Assembly: GCA_030635945.1 (NCBI GenBank)
Contig: DAOVXW010000005.1
Coordinates: forward strand, 1-12,832
Direction of reading: 5' to 3'
From: Dehalococcoidia bacterium
GTDB taxonomy: Bacteria > Chloroflexota > Dehalococcoidia > Dehalococcoidales > G020351185
DNA length: 12,832 nucleotides
Of the stretch, positions 1-6,774 are shown in pieces. The notes beneath the pieces were generated by a model. That model was not told the DNA's origin. It saw only the letters and a list, made by a program, of their open reading frames with translations, and did not search any database. A program made the position numbers and the translations under genes. Every line of letters begins with the position of its first letter. Positions within the stretch are counted from its first letter, which is position 1.

Positions 1-2
1 AT

Positions 3-1178
3 AAAAAGCTGGACGAAACATCCTCAAATGCTGCAGCCGAATTAAAAGAATACTCAGCTGCAGTGGAAGAATGGGTTTCTAAACAGAAAACGGTTGATGC
101 TTTTATAGCGGGCTTGGAGTCTTCTCTTGAAAAAGGGGTATGCGAAACCTGTGGCCAATCTATATTGGAGGACGATCAGGTCGAGGCATATAAAAAGAAT
201 CTGGCCAGTGAAAAGGTTTCTAAAGAAAATATAGATGAACAAGTGCGCTTGGCTAAGTTTGGCTTAGGGGGCTGTCAACTTAATTTTGACAGGGTCGATG
301 CAGCCCACGATGAAAAATATGGGGACTGGTCACGAAAACAGGCAGACTTCGAACGGTCAGAAGCAGAACATGAAGAGTACCTATCCGTTAATACCTATGT
401 TGAAAACCTCGACGACCAGGAGACAGAGTTAGAAACTGCCTTGGCAAATTTAACTCGCCATGAAGAACTCCAAGCTCAATACGATAAAATCTGCCGCAAG
501 ATAACTGGTACCGAAGCCGAGCAGGCAGCCCTTCAAGATGAGAGTGAAACTTTGGGTGCCGCCACACCAGAAAAAATATCCGAAACCATTTTGCAGGGAT
601 ATCGTGAAAGTATCAGAGAATTATCAATAGACCTGAGCCAACACGTTGAAGATATCCATGCTGCCGACATTAAGTTGGCTGAGATCGGCACCTTATTGAC
701 CCAGCTTAAACTCGACCTGAAAAACGAGATTGAATTTCGAGCCAAGCTGGATGAAGTGAAATTGCTTGAAGAGTTTACTCAGTATTTGAAAGACGCCAGG
801 TTAAAATTTCTTGCTTCTGTTTGGGCTAACATATTGTCAGTTGCGTCTGACTTCCTCAACCAGGCTACAGCAGGCACTATTACAGCGCTGATAAAATCTG
901 ACAAGAAAGGCTTCATGTTTTGTGAAAACGGCACGTATGCCCCTGTTAAGGCTGCCTCAGGGGCTCAGAAAGGCTTTATCGGGGTAGCGGTACGTATCGC
1001 ATTGGCTAAGTCTTTGCGTAGCTCCTGCCCTATACTGGTGCTTGATGAGCCTACAGAATCGATGCGGGAAGAGAACGCCTTGCGATTATCGGGTGCTTTA
1101 CTGGGTCAAGGGCAGGTTATTATGGTGACTCATAGAGAATCGGATAAGCTTAGTGCTTCAAATGTGATACAACTTTAA
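3..1178 (+). CDS. SbcC/Rad50/gp46-like recombination ATPase, C-terminal part (5' end outside window)
   Basis: The frame is open to the left edge, so the N-terminal Walker A part is missing; the GTG at 63 is internal, not a start. A CxxC zinc hook (CETCGQ, codons at 141-152) sits between two Glu/Lys-rich coiled-coil arms (about nt 3-130 and 160-820). The C-terminal ATPase lobe follows: a signature-like segment SGAQKGF (near nt 957), Walker B ILVLDEP (near 1032-1052, Asp-Glu pair), and the H-loop MVTHRE (near 1128). This order is the hallmark of the SbcC/Rad50 family, including phage T4 gp46, which works with an Mre11/SbcD-type nuclease (T4 gp47) in end resection and recombination-dependent replication. 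The roughly 340 residues after the hook suggest a short phage-type protein rather than full-length bacterial SbcC. The partner nuclease would lie left of the window. The protein stops 25 nt before the next gene on the same strand. Confidence 0.88.
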   Translation, partial: KKLDETSSNAAAELKEYSAAVEEWVSKQKTVDAFIAGLESSLEKGVCETCGQSILEDDQVEAYKKNLASEKVSKENIDEQVRLAKFGLGGCQLNFDRVDAAHDEKYGDWSRKQADFERSEAEHEEYLSVNTYVENLDDQETELETALANLTRHEELQAQYDKICRKITGTEAEQAALQDESETLGAATPEKISETILQGYRESIRELSIDLSQHVEDIHAADIKLAEIGTLLTQLKLDLKNEIEFRAKLDEVKLLEEFTQYLKDARLKFLASVWANILSVASDFLNQATAGTITALIKSDKKGFMFCENGTYAPVKAASGAQKGFIGVAVRIALAKSLRSSCPILVLDEPTESMREENALRLSGALLGQGQVIMVTHRESDKLSASNVIQL

Positions 1179-1203
1179 CATACTGGAAAAATTGGAGATA
1201 GAT

Positions 1204-1422
1204 ATGGACACTACTACTATTGTTTACGGGCCAATGCGCTGCGGCAAAACCTACAATTCTAAAAAATTAGCCAAAAAATTTGGCTGCAGCAGCATTACGG
1301 ATGATTGGGATGGCCAAACTAGGTTACCCGCAAATACTTTAGCCTTGACTTGGCTAACTCCCCCATATAGAAATAGCCAGGGGCGGGCTGTTGCTTATGA
1401 GACTATTAATTTGGCAATATGA
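1204..1422 (+). CDS. Small P-loop (Walker A) protein, 72 aa
   Basis: The ATG at 1204 is preferred over the TTG at 1192 because GGAG (1194-1197) lies six bases before it. Residues 9-16 read GPMRCGKT, a clean Walker A motif directly after a hydrophobic strand (TTTIVY), as at the N-terminus of nucleotide kinases and AAA/KAP-type NTPases. A helix rich in Lys follows, then an acidic DDWDG segment and a hydrophobic strand (NTLALTWLTPP). No Walker B, lid or sensor is evident, and the protein ends soon after, so it is much shorter than any kinase. Either it is a minimal nucleotide-binding protein typical of phage early regions or a truncated relative of a larger NTPase. It probably shares a transcript with the SbcC-like gene. 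Function unknown; nucleotide binding is inferred from the motif only. Confidence 0.75.
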   Translation: MDTTTIVYGPMRCGKTYNSKKLAKKFGCSSITDDWDGQTRLPANTLALTWLTPPYRNSQGRAVAYETINLAI

Positions 1423-1434
1423 CAGGTATCACAA

Positions 1435-1450
1435 GGTATCTCGGGATACC
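1435..1450. terminator. Hairpin at the meeting point of convergent genes (weak terminator candidate)
   Basis: GGTATC (1435-1440), loop TCGG, then GATACC (1445-1450): a perfect 6-bp stem with a tetraloop, 12 nt after the stop of the plus-strand gene and touching the stop codon of the last minus-strand gene. Position suits a bidirectional terminator. The stem is short and only moderately GC-rich, and the U-tract is poor on both sides (TAAACGCTTTT on plus), so it may instead stabilise 3' ends. An extra copy of GGTATC lies at 1425-1430. Confidence 0.4.
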
Positions 1451-1776
1451 TAAACGCTTTTAAGCAATCCCTCAGTCAGGTACCCGTGCCATCCACAACC
1501 TGTTGTACGAAGTATTGAAGGAGTCAGGGAGATAGTCTCAAAAGTATTTCCAGTGCGCTGCCAGGTGGGAGAGCACCCAGCCCGGGCAGGCTGGCCATCC
1601 ATAGGGTTTTTAAAATATACAAAAGCTCTGGTGCCACATTTTTGGCACGGGCAATCAAAGAGTAACCCTATACCGTCACGGCGGGGAACAGGGCTGCCGT
1701 CTGCATTAGAAACCCCCTCGCCCCCGGCCCCCACAAATGAGGGGCTTAAGTCTGTCAGTTTGACGGGATCAGACAT
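1450..1776 (-). CDS. DUF6527-type Cys-rich phage protein
   Basis: This 108-aa protein has the conserved pattern of DUF6527-like proteins: a CPCxxC segment (FDCPCQKCG), an aromatic strand with NPMDG, a W-x-RTG-x-TFE stretch, a LTPSI motif, and a C-terminal CGWHGYLTEG box. The Cys residues and the His of CGWHG are probable zinc ligands (inference). Starts: the ATG at 1776 gives MSDPVKLTDL and overlaps the upstream stop by 8 nt. A GTG at 1782 would add two residues and has a GGA five bases upstream, so the start is not settled. It is the last gene of the minus-strand operon, after the appendage genes, and its stop touches the hairpin at 1435-1450. From memory, related domains occur in bacterial ubiquitin-like (Bub-type) operons as well as in many phages; its job in phages is unknown. 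Confidence 0.65.
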   Translation of the reverse strand: MSDPVKLTDLSPSFVGAGGEGVSNADGSPVPRRDGIGLLFDCPCQKCGTRAFVYFKNPMDGQPARAGCSPTWQRTGNTFETISLTPSILRTTGCGWHGYLTEGLLKSV

Positions 1777-1969
1777 TGTCACTTTTGTCCAACCCGAGAT
1801 CGGCGGCCCCGGTCAAAATCTTTTTCTTATTGCCTTTGACTTCATGCCCATCCCGTAACAACTCCAATTCGAAATGAATTTTGTTAAGGCCCGCCTGGTC
1901 CCGTTCAGTTAAAGGGTCTTTTACATTGTCTGCAAAAGAGTTAAGGGCTTCTTTGATATCGTCGATCAT
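1769..1969 (-). CDS. Hypothetical phage protein, 66 aa
   Basis: A small charged protein predicted mostly helical in its first half (MIDDIKEALNSFADNV, then KDPLTERDQAGLNKIHFEL). The middle has a basic patch (KGNKKK), followed by a short Gly/Leu/Asp-rich tail. No membrane segment, Cys or known motif is visible. The start is well supported: GGAG lies eight bases before the ATG at 1969. The stop overlaps the start of the DUF6527-type gene, so the two are likely translationally coupled. Family not recognised. Position suggests an accessory of the appendage or late region. Confidence 0.6.
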   Translation of the reverse strand: MIDDIKEALNSFADNVKDPLTERDQAGLNKIHFELELLRDGHEVKGNKKKILTGAADLGLDKSDNV

Positions 1970-1987
1970 TTTGACTGCTCCCGCGCA

Positions 1988-2308
1988 TTAAGCTAAATTG
2001 GGTTTTACTTCGAAATTACCTATACTGGAATGCCCAGTAAAGCCTACAGCCACAACGTTTGCCTGTATCTGCCATGGGCCCTCCTGGTCTAAATCATCCA
2101 CAACAGAAGTATATTGTAGTTTGCCGTCCAGGCCATCCGTAGTTAATACAGCTGTTTGGGTAACAACTGTCCCATTTGGCTTACAAAATATAAGTTCAAG
2201 GGTAGTTGCCCCTGCCAGAGAGAACGCGACACCGAGGGCATCCAACAACGTTGCCTCAAATATGACATCTATATCGCCTACATGGATTTCCGCTTCTTCA
2301 ACAGCCAT
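1988..2308 (-). CDS. Small beta-sandwich (baseplate-upper-protein-like) phage protein, 106 aa
   Basis: The sequence alternates hydrophobic and polar residues throughout, as in an all-beta domain. It contains GATTLELIFCKPNGT, DGLDGKLQYTS and DLDQEGPWQIQANV, the order of blocks seen in BppU-like (DUF2479-type) N-terminal beta domains and similar phage appendage modules: a strand, a kPdGt turn, a G-k-l-x-Y strand and a G-x-W/Y-x-i-Q strand. The ATG at 2308 follows the preceding stop by three bases, with only a weak purine stretch (GTGAG) upstream, so translation is probably coupled. It follows the 453-aa appendage gene, whose terminal domains look similar. A structural or assembly role is inferred from these resemblances, not shown. 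Confidence 0.65.
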   Translation of the reverse strand: MAVEEAEIHVGDIDVIFEATLLDALGVAFSLAGATTLELIFCKPNGTVVTQTAVLTTDGLDGKLQYTSVVDDLDQEGPWQIQANVVAVGFTGHSSIGNFEVKPNLA

Positions 2309-2311
2309 GGC

Positions 2312-2506
2312 TCACATATCCAAAGTGGTTGTATGTTTGGCCATTATATATAAGTTTTTAGCCTGCACAGTAGCTAATTTTAATTGGTGTCTCGATATCA
2401 CCTTTAGAAAGCTAGAGGCTGATGAAAGCTGAAAGTGTATCGCCCCTTTTATAAGGTATCTAGGAGGGGCAGCAAATCCTGCTATTCCTGATGTCCAGTT
2501 AATCAT
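2312..2506 (-). CDS. Hypothetical small basic protein, 64 aa
   Basis: The ATG at 2506-2504 overlaps the TGA of the 453-aa gene (ATGA), and the stop lies three bases before the next ATG, so the reading frame exactly fills the gap between two genes. That fit is the main reason to call it real. The protein starts MINWTSGIAGFAAPPRYLIK, then has a Ser-rich stretch and a basic segment (SRHQLKLATVQAK). No transmembrane helix is convincing, although the first 25 residues are fairly hydrophobic. Family not recognised. Confidence 0.5.
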   Translation of the reverse strand: MINWTSGIAGFAAPPRYLIKGAIHFQLSSASSFLKVISRHQLKLATVQAKNLYIMAKHTTTLDM

Positions 2507-3864
2507 ACGATCGTTTTAAACGTGACTTTAGCATCGTCTGCCCCAGCCGCACTGAATTTCCATGTCCCCATATCGCCATTTGAATCTGCTGCCAAAGCGT
2601 TGAATCTATACATCCCGGAGCCTATTTCTGTAAATGTTCCTGCTACACTCACAAATACTCCCGAATCTAACACTCTTTCACCTGTTACAGTTAAACCGGT
2701 TCCCGGGGTTACATGGTCGGAAAGTACCATCGGGAAATGTAAGGTAAAGGCTGTATTCTTTTTGATTGCTAAATCATCTAACAAATCAAGTATCTTTGAC
2801 ATATTAATAAAAGCGGCTTCTTCAAGATTATTCATTCCTGCAGTATTGTCCGTTTTCGTGCCTATTCCGCGTAGTGACACAGTAGCATTGATATTACAGC
2901 TCGCATCGAATATGCACTGCCCCCCATCGATATTGACTGTTAAATTATGCGACGCTGACAAGTCTCGGAGATCTACACCCCCTTTGTGCCCATTCATTAT
3001 CAGCGAACCGCTAGAGCCGCTAGCACGAACTATTGGCGTACCCGTTGCGGGAACTAATGAATATGAATCAATCAAAATATTATTATTACTAGTATCGAGG
3101 GTAATATCGTCAACAATACCGCAACGGAGTCCGTCGATATGTAAAACGGTGAGGCCTGTGGGAGGTGCCTGCAAAGCGCAATTTTCCGCATGAAAGCGTT
3201 CTATGCCGCCTTGAAGGCCCTCAAGCGTCATATTGTAAAAACGAGAATGATCATGGTCCTGATTACCTAAATTAATTAGATTATGCGTTTTATGCCCGAA
3301 ACCATACCAGTCCCAATCATCATGCGGGGCCGCAACTGTAAAACTTGAGTTGCCTTTTACATAATAAACCCTTGCGCCGATTGCGCTCGCTAATGTTCTG
3401 GCAGCGATCAATGTAGAAACGGGATTGCCGAATGTACCGTCCTCTCCTACTACTACATTGGTATTGCCTACATTACTATTGATATAGATTCCATAGCCAT
3501 AAGGCCCAAGATAATTTAGCAAGGATAAAGCCAAAGCCGTGGATAGAGCACTAGAATTAAAACTGGTCGGAGTAGTATAAATAGCCCCCGGTACACCTAT
3601 TACCACTACATTGGGCGTAGAGCTTTCAGGGCTAATGTGCAAAAGATCAGCATTGGTTTCCGCTTGAGTAGTATTAAAAAAATAATACCCATCTTCTAGT
3701 TCTGTCGGGTTTACATCATCGACAGTATCGGCCGCGCCGCCGTCTAATCTGAGATTGGCTGTGATATTTGCCGCATCCCCTGTGATAGGTTGCCCTTCGT
3801 TTGCATGGCCAGGCCCCCCGAAAGCAAATATTGTCCATTTTTGTGAGGCTGTATTTTTTTGCAT
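2503..3864 (-). CDS. Phage appendage/tail-fibre-type protein with central beta-helix, 453 aa
   Basis: Three parts are visible. Residues about 1-95 form a beta domain with DAANITANLRLDGG, an ELEDGYYFFNTTQAET stretch and ADLLHISP. Residues about 110-345 carry the NSNVGNTNVVVGEDGTFGNP segment followed by irregular short-strand repeats rich in Asn, Asp and Gly (FYNMTLEGL, FHAENCAL, DASCNINATVSLRGIGT), as in beta-helical phage appendage proteins. Residues about 375-453 form a second beta domain (VTPGTGLTVTGERV, GSGMYRFNALAAD, GTWKFSAAGADD) that resembles the first. Start and stop are both coupled to neighbours: TAATG at 3866-3862 with the 840-aa gene and ATGA at 2506-2503 with the 64-aa gene. It is probably a virion surface or baseplate-associated protein; the receptor and any enzyme activity are unknown. 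Confidence 0.72.
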   Translation of the reverse strand: MQKNTASQKWTIFAFGGPGHANEGQPITGDAANITANLRLDGGAADTVDDVNPTELEDGYYFFNTTQAETNADLLHISPESSTPNVVVIGVPGAIYTTPTSFNSSALSTALALSLLNYLGPYGYGIYINSNVGNTNVVVGEDGTFGNPVSTLIAARTLASAIGARVYYVKGNSSFTVAAPHDDWDWYGFGHKTHNLINLGNQDHDHSRFYNMTLEGLQGGIERFHAENCALQAPPTGLTVLHIDGLRCGIVDDITLDTSNNNILIDSYSLVPATGTPIVRASGSSGSLIMNGHKGGVDLRDLSASHNLTVNIDGGQCIFDASCNINATVSLRGIGTKTDNTAGMNNLEEAAFINMSKILDLLDDLAIKKNTAFTLHFPMVLSDHVTPGTGLTVTGERVLDSGVFVSVAGTFTEIGSGMYRFNALAADSNGDMGTWKFSAAGADDAKVTFKTIV

Positions 3865-6386
3865 TAGTTTATACCTTGCGCCATAAGTTGCCTATAATAC
3901 AACGGAATGATGATTTTTGTTATTATTGAGCTCCCTACAGATACGCTTAAAGCCGTATCTGTTTCGAGGGCCTGTCCTACAGAAATGGTTGCAGTCCCCG
4001 GAACCTGGCTTATTGTTTGGGCTGTATCGGTTTCACTGACCTGCCCTATAGAAATGACAGTACCTTGCTGAGGGGTAATGTTTTTGGCAGTATCGGTTTC
4101 AGTGACCTGATTAACTGAGATATTTACCAAGCCCGGAACTGGGCTTATAGCTTGAGCGGTGTCGGTTTCCGCCGCTTGATTTACCGCAATTACAGCACCT
4201 TGTTGCGGACTTATTGATTGGGCGGTGTCGGTTTCAGTAACCTGTGCCACGGAAACAGTTACCGCTCCCGGAACAGGGTTTATAGCTTGAGCGGTGTCGG
4301 TTTCAGTAACCTGTGCCACGGAAATAACTTTGGTCTCAGGTAAAACTGTAATAGTTCCAGGTAGTCCGATAGTTGAATCTGAGTAATCGTAAATCGTATA
4401 ATCTATTGTTTGAGGCTGGGTAAGTGTACCTCCTATTGTAATAACGCCTTCACTGTCACCACTGACCGAATGGGAATCAGGGGTAGTCAGTAAGTCCATT
4501 TGGTACCCGTCACCAATTACTATCCCTGATAATTCTGGAATACCGTAGGCAAAGGAATTAGTCGGTAATCCAGCATAATCTACAGTAAATATTTTATGGA
4601 ATTGCCCAGCTGACGGTATAGGAGTAACTGTTTGAGCAGTATTAGTTTCGGCTACCCGCCCTACTGTTATAGCTGAAGCTCCAGGTACTGGAGAAATCGT
4701 TTGAGAGGTATCCGTTTCTACTGCTTGTCCAACAGATATAACAGCCCCTTGTTGAGGGGTTACAACTTGGGCGGCGTCGGTTTCATTGGCCTGCCCTACA
4801 GATAAGGATATAACTCCCGGCAGGGCAGATATGCTCTGGGACAGAGCGGTTTCTGTTGCTTGCCCTACGGCTATAAGCGTGGCTTGACTGACTGTTAAGG
4901 CCTGAGCGGTATCGGTTTCAGCTGCCTGTCCTACAGAGATATTAACTACTCCCGGGAGAGAGGCAATTGATTGAGATGTATTGCTTTCTAAAACTTGCCC
5001 TACAGAAATACTAATTCCTCCTGGGAGGGGGGTTATTGTCTGTGCAATATCTGTCTCGATTACCTGACTTACTGAAACAGCTGCAGCCCCCGGGACGGGA
5101 GAGATAGGCTGTGCTAGGCCTGTTTCGGTGGCTTGGCCAACTACTATGCTCTGATCAGAAGAAATAGTGATCTTCGGTTCGACAGTATATGTATCCAGCA
5201 CGGTGCCATCAGCGAGGACTAGACGAAAACTATATTGTGTTCCGTTGATGGCCCCTGCCGCCCCAATGACCCATGCCCACTCCCCGGATTCATTCGCACC
5301 TAGATCAACTGTATCAGCGGGGTTTTTATCGTCCTGAATACGGCCGCCGCCATGCGTTCCACCCCCTGTTAGACGGTCGGTTGTATTCTCGCCCCCGGAA
5401 GCAATATTAGCTGACAGGGTAATTTCGAAAAAAGGTGAATATCTTATTACAGCAATAGCTCGCGCGGTGCCACTTTCAGCCACCTGCCCAACAGCAACAG
5501 TCTGCAGCTGCAAAGGGGCTATAGTTTGCGCAACATTTGTTTCACTTATCTGCCCAACAGGGATATTTTGGGCCTGTAATGGCGTAACAGTTTGGGCTAA
5601 ATCCGTTTCCGTGGCTTGTCCAACAGCTTTGAGGGTTATTCCTGGCACCACGGCGATACTTTGGACTGTACCCGTTTCGAGGACTTGGCTGATGGATATT
5701 GTTTGAGGCTGTAAAGGGGCTATTGTTTGCGCCGCATCTGTTTCAGGAGCTTGCCCTACTGACAAAGCAATAGCTCCGGCAACAATAATTGCCTTTGCCA
5801 GATTGGTTTCAGTAGCCTGGCCTACAGCTATATTCTGTCCCGCGGCGCCTTTGCTTATTGTCAAGCGTGGCGTGACGTTATTATTGCTTACCGAAGGTGC
5901 CGAAAACTGAAAATCAAAGGTATCGGTGTCGGCAACATTCACAGAAACAAACTCAATACCGTAAGCCTGTTCAGTGAAGTTTGCCGTAGTGAGTTGCATA
6001 TCGTCGACAACACCATCACTTGATTGCTCACCCGCCACGAAAGATCCGCTACCTGGATCACTTATGCCATTGGTTGCCCTGTTTGTAGTTGCCGCATCGT
6101 TAGTTAATCCCGCGGCTACTGCACGTATACCGTCACCGGAATCCGTTGTGGTTAAAGCGACAAAGGCCCCTGAATTTTTTGAGTACTCAATGGCATAATC
6201 GTCCATAGTAGTGCCGTCAGCACCGCCCACTTCATCGATTCGAGTGCGTAGCTGAAACGACACATTAGCTGTGGCATCGATCGTATAGTTAGTATCTTGA
6301 GCCGCAAAGGGTGTACTGGCCGCTTCGCCCGCATCAGAATCGTAAATTCTAAAAGCGTTAAAATTGTTGGTAAACATCGCCGACAT
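3864..6386 (-). CDS. Giant repeat-array appendage protein, 840 aa, 20 copies of a ~23-aa repeat
   Basis: Largest gene in the window. Residues 1-180 form a beta-rich N-terminal domain (NAFRIYDSDAGEAAST, AAQDTNYTI, VTPRLTISKG). Then come 20 copies of a repeat with core ISVGQ-x2-ETDTAQ-x-ISP followed by VPGA, PQQGA or similar, in three blocks: six copies (about 181-317), eight (412-592) and six (685-818). Two non-repeat beta domains separate them: about 318-411 (FRLVLADGTVLDTYTVEP) and 593-684 (TVDYAG, GDGYQMDLLTTPDSHSVSGD, TIDYTIYDYSD). The tail is hydrophobic (ITKIIIPLYYRQL). GGAGG lies nine bases before the ATG at 6386, and the start overlaps the upstream stop (TGATATG). Similar V-x-Q-x2-ETDxAQ repeats occur in tail-associated proteins of other phages (family recollection). 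An extended stalk or adhesive spacer is inferred; no catalytic motif is seen. Confidence 0.82.
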   Translation of the reverse strand: MSAMFTNNFNAFRIYDSDAGEAASTPFAAQDTNYTIDATANVSFQLRTRIDEVGGADGTTMDDYAIEYSKNSGAFVALTTTDSGDGIRAVAAGLTNDAATTNRATNGISDPGSGSFVAGEQSSDGVVDDMQLTTANFTEQAYGIEFVSVNVADTDTFDFQFSAPSVSNNNVTPRLTISKGAAGQNIAVGQATETNLAKAIIVAGAIALSVGQAPETDAAQTIAPLQPQTISISQVLETGTVQSIAVVPGITLKAVGQATETDLAQTVTPLQAQNIPVGQISETNVAQTIAPLQLQTVAVGQVAESGTARAIAVIRYSPFFEITLSANIASGGENTTDRLTGGGTHGGGRIQDDKNPADTVDLGANESGEWAWVIGAAGAINGTQYSFRLVLADGTVLDTYTVEPKITISSDQSIVVGQATETGLAQPISPVPGAAAVSVSQVIETDIAQTITPLPGGISISVGQVLESNTSQSIASLPGVVNISVGQAAETDTAQALTVSQATLIAVGQATETALSQSISALPGVISLSVGQANETDAAQVVTPQQGAVISVGQAVETDTSQTISPVPGASAITVGRVAETNTAQTVTPIPSAGQFHKIFTVDYAGLPTNSFAYGIPELSGIVIGDGYQMDLLTTPDSHSVSGDSEGVITIGGTLTQPQTIDYTIYDYSDSTIGLPGTITVLPETKVISVAQVTETDTAQAINPVPGAVTVSVAQVTETDTAQSISPQQGAVIAVNQAAETDTAQAISPVPGLVNISVNQVTETDTAKNITPQQGTVISIGQVSETDTAQTISQVPGTATISVGQALETDTALSVSVGSSIITKIIIPLYYRQLMAQGIN
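3935..4333 (-). repeat. Repeat block 3: six ISVxQxxETDTAQ units
   Basis: Six tandem coding repeats, the most regular of the three blocks, nearly all with ETDTA and alternating PVPG and PQQG linkers. A 34-nt stretch at 4222-4255 recurs without mismatch at 4291-4324, 69 nt (23 codons) apart, which points to recent duplication. Boundaries are approximate. Confidence 0.85.
4610..5155 (-). repeat. Repeat block 2: eight xSVGQxxETxxxQ units
   Basis: Eight tandem units inside the 840-aa gene, more diverged than block 3: ETGLAQ, ETDIAQ, ESNTSQ, ETDTAQ, ETALSQ, ETDAAQ, ETDTSQ and ETNTAQ in transcription order. One unit has a shorter linker (LTVSQA in place of the PG turn). Boundaries are approximate. 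Confidence 0.85.
5434..5850 (-). repeat. Repeat block 1: six diverged VGQxxETxxAQ units
   Basis: Six tandem units directly after the N-terminal domain of the 840-aa protein, the most degenerate block: cores ETNLAK, ETDAAQ, ETGTVQ, ETDLAQ, ETNVAQ and ESGTAR, with several linkers of the type PLQPQ, PLQAQ or PLQLQ instead of PG turns. Boundaries are approximate. Confidence 0.8.
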
Positions 6387-6387
6387 A

Positions 6388-6774
6388 TCAATAATCCTCC
6401 GGCTTTAGGTGTTCACAGAGGCCGTCACAAAGACAGCCGTCATTGTCTGCAATTTTTGATACATCGTGATAAGTTTGATCGTGGATTTCAATTCCAACTA
6501 AAACCTTTTGAGGCCCTTTATGCGTATGGAAATAGTGTGATAAGCCAAATAAATCATTTTTACCTCCCCATCGGCCGATGGGGAGCACTGTTCCATCTGA
6601 TAATTGAACTCTCTCCCAGACAAAAAACGTGCAACCGTGTCGTAGTGTGTATCCTCTCGGATTATCAGCTTCTTGCTTTAGTATAATTGCGCTAATGCAG
6701 GGGGCATTAAAAGCTTCTTCATCAGTCTCGCCCGAATAAATTGAACCATCGCCATAATAGAGCCGCCATCTCAT
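6388..6774 (-). CDS. Conserved-type phage protein of appendage cluster, 128 aa
   Basis: Starts MRWRLYYGDGSIYSGETDEE, then a strand-rich core (GCTFFVWERVQLSDG, VLVGIEIHDQTYH) and a Cys/His-containing end (DGCLCDGLCEHLKPEDY). The MRWRLYYGDG beginning and the YYxW-type middle remind me of a small protein commonly found beside tail appendage genes of Proteobacteria phages, but its function is not known to me. The three Cys plus His at the C-terminus might bind metal (inference). The ATG at 6774 overlaps the stop of the 301-aa gene (ATGA) and its own stop overlaps the start region of the 840-aa gene, so it is coupled on both sides. A 22-bp perfect palindrome lies within it at 6564-6585, encoding the LPIGRWG segment. 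Confidence 0.68.
   Translation of the reverse strand: MRWRLYYGDGSIYSGETDEEAFNAPCISAIILKQEADNPRGYTLRHGCTFFVWERVQLSDGTVLPIGRWGGKNDLFGLSHYFHTHKGPQKVLVGIEIHDQTYHDVSKIADNDGCLCDGLCEHLKPEDY
6564..6585. repeat. 22-bp perfect palindrome inside a coding region
   Basis: The arm CTCCCCATCGG (6564-6574) is followed directly by its exact reverse complement (6575-6585), with no spacer; the match ends at C6563/C6586. It lies in the coding frame of the 128-aa protein. It could be a dimeric protein-binding site, or a processing or pausing structure in mRNA, although a zero-base loop would have to open a few pairs to fold. Function unknown. Confidence 0.7.

Noticed and set aside
1998..2432. 144-codon plus-strand frame opposite the 106-aa and 64-aa genes
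   Set aside because: Antisense shadow crossing two genes with coupled starts; no start signal and no recognisable protein.
2522..3193. 223-codon open frame on the plus strand opposite the 453-aa gene
   Set aside because: It lies fully antisense to a well-supported gene, has no ribosome binding site, and its protein is low-complexity Ser/Pro/Val as expected from a reverse-strand shadow.
3935..5850. CRISPR array suggested by regular repeats
   Set aside because: The repeats are in frame, coding, of protein-level periodicity (~69 nt) and lack unique spacers or cas genes.
3864..6386. Diversity-generating retroelement behind the variable repeats
   Set aside because: No reverse transcriptase or template repeat is in the window, and differences among units are not adenine-biased substitutions in one target; ordinary tandem duplication explains them.
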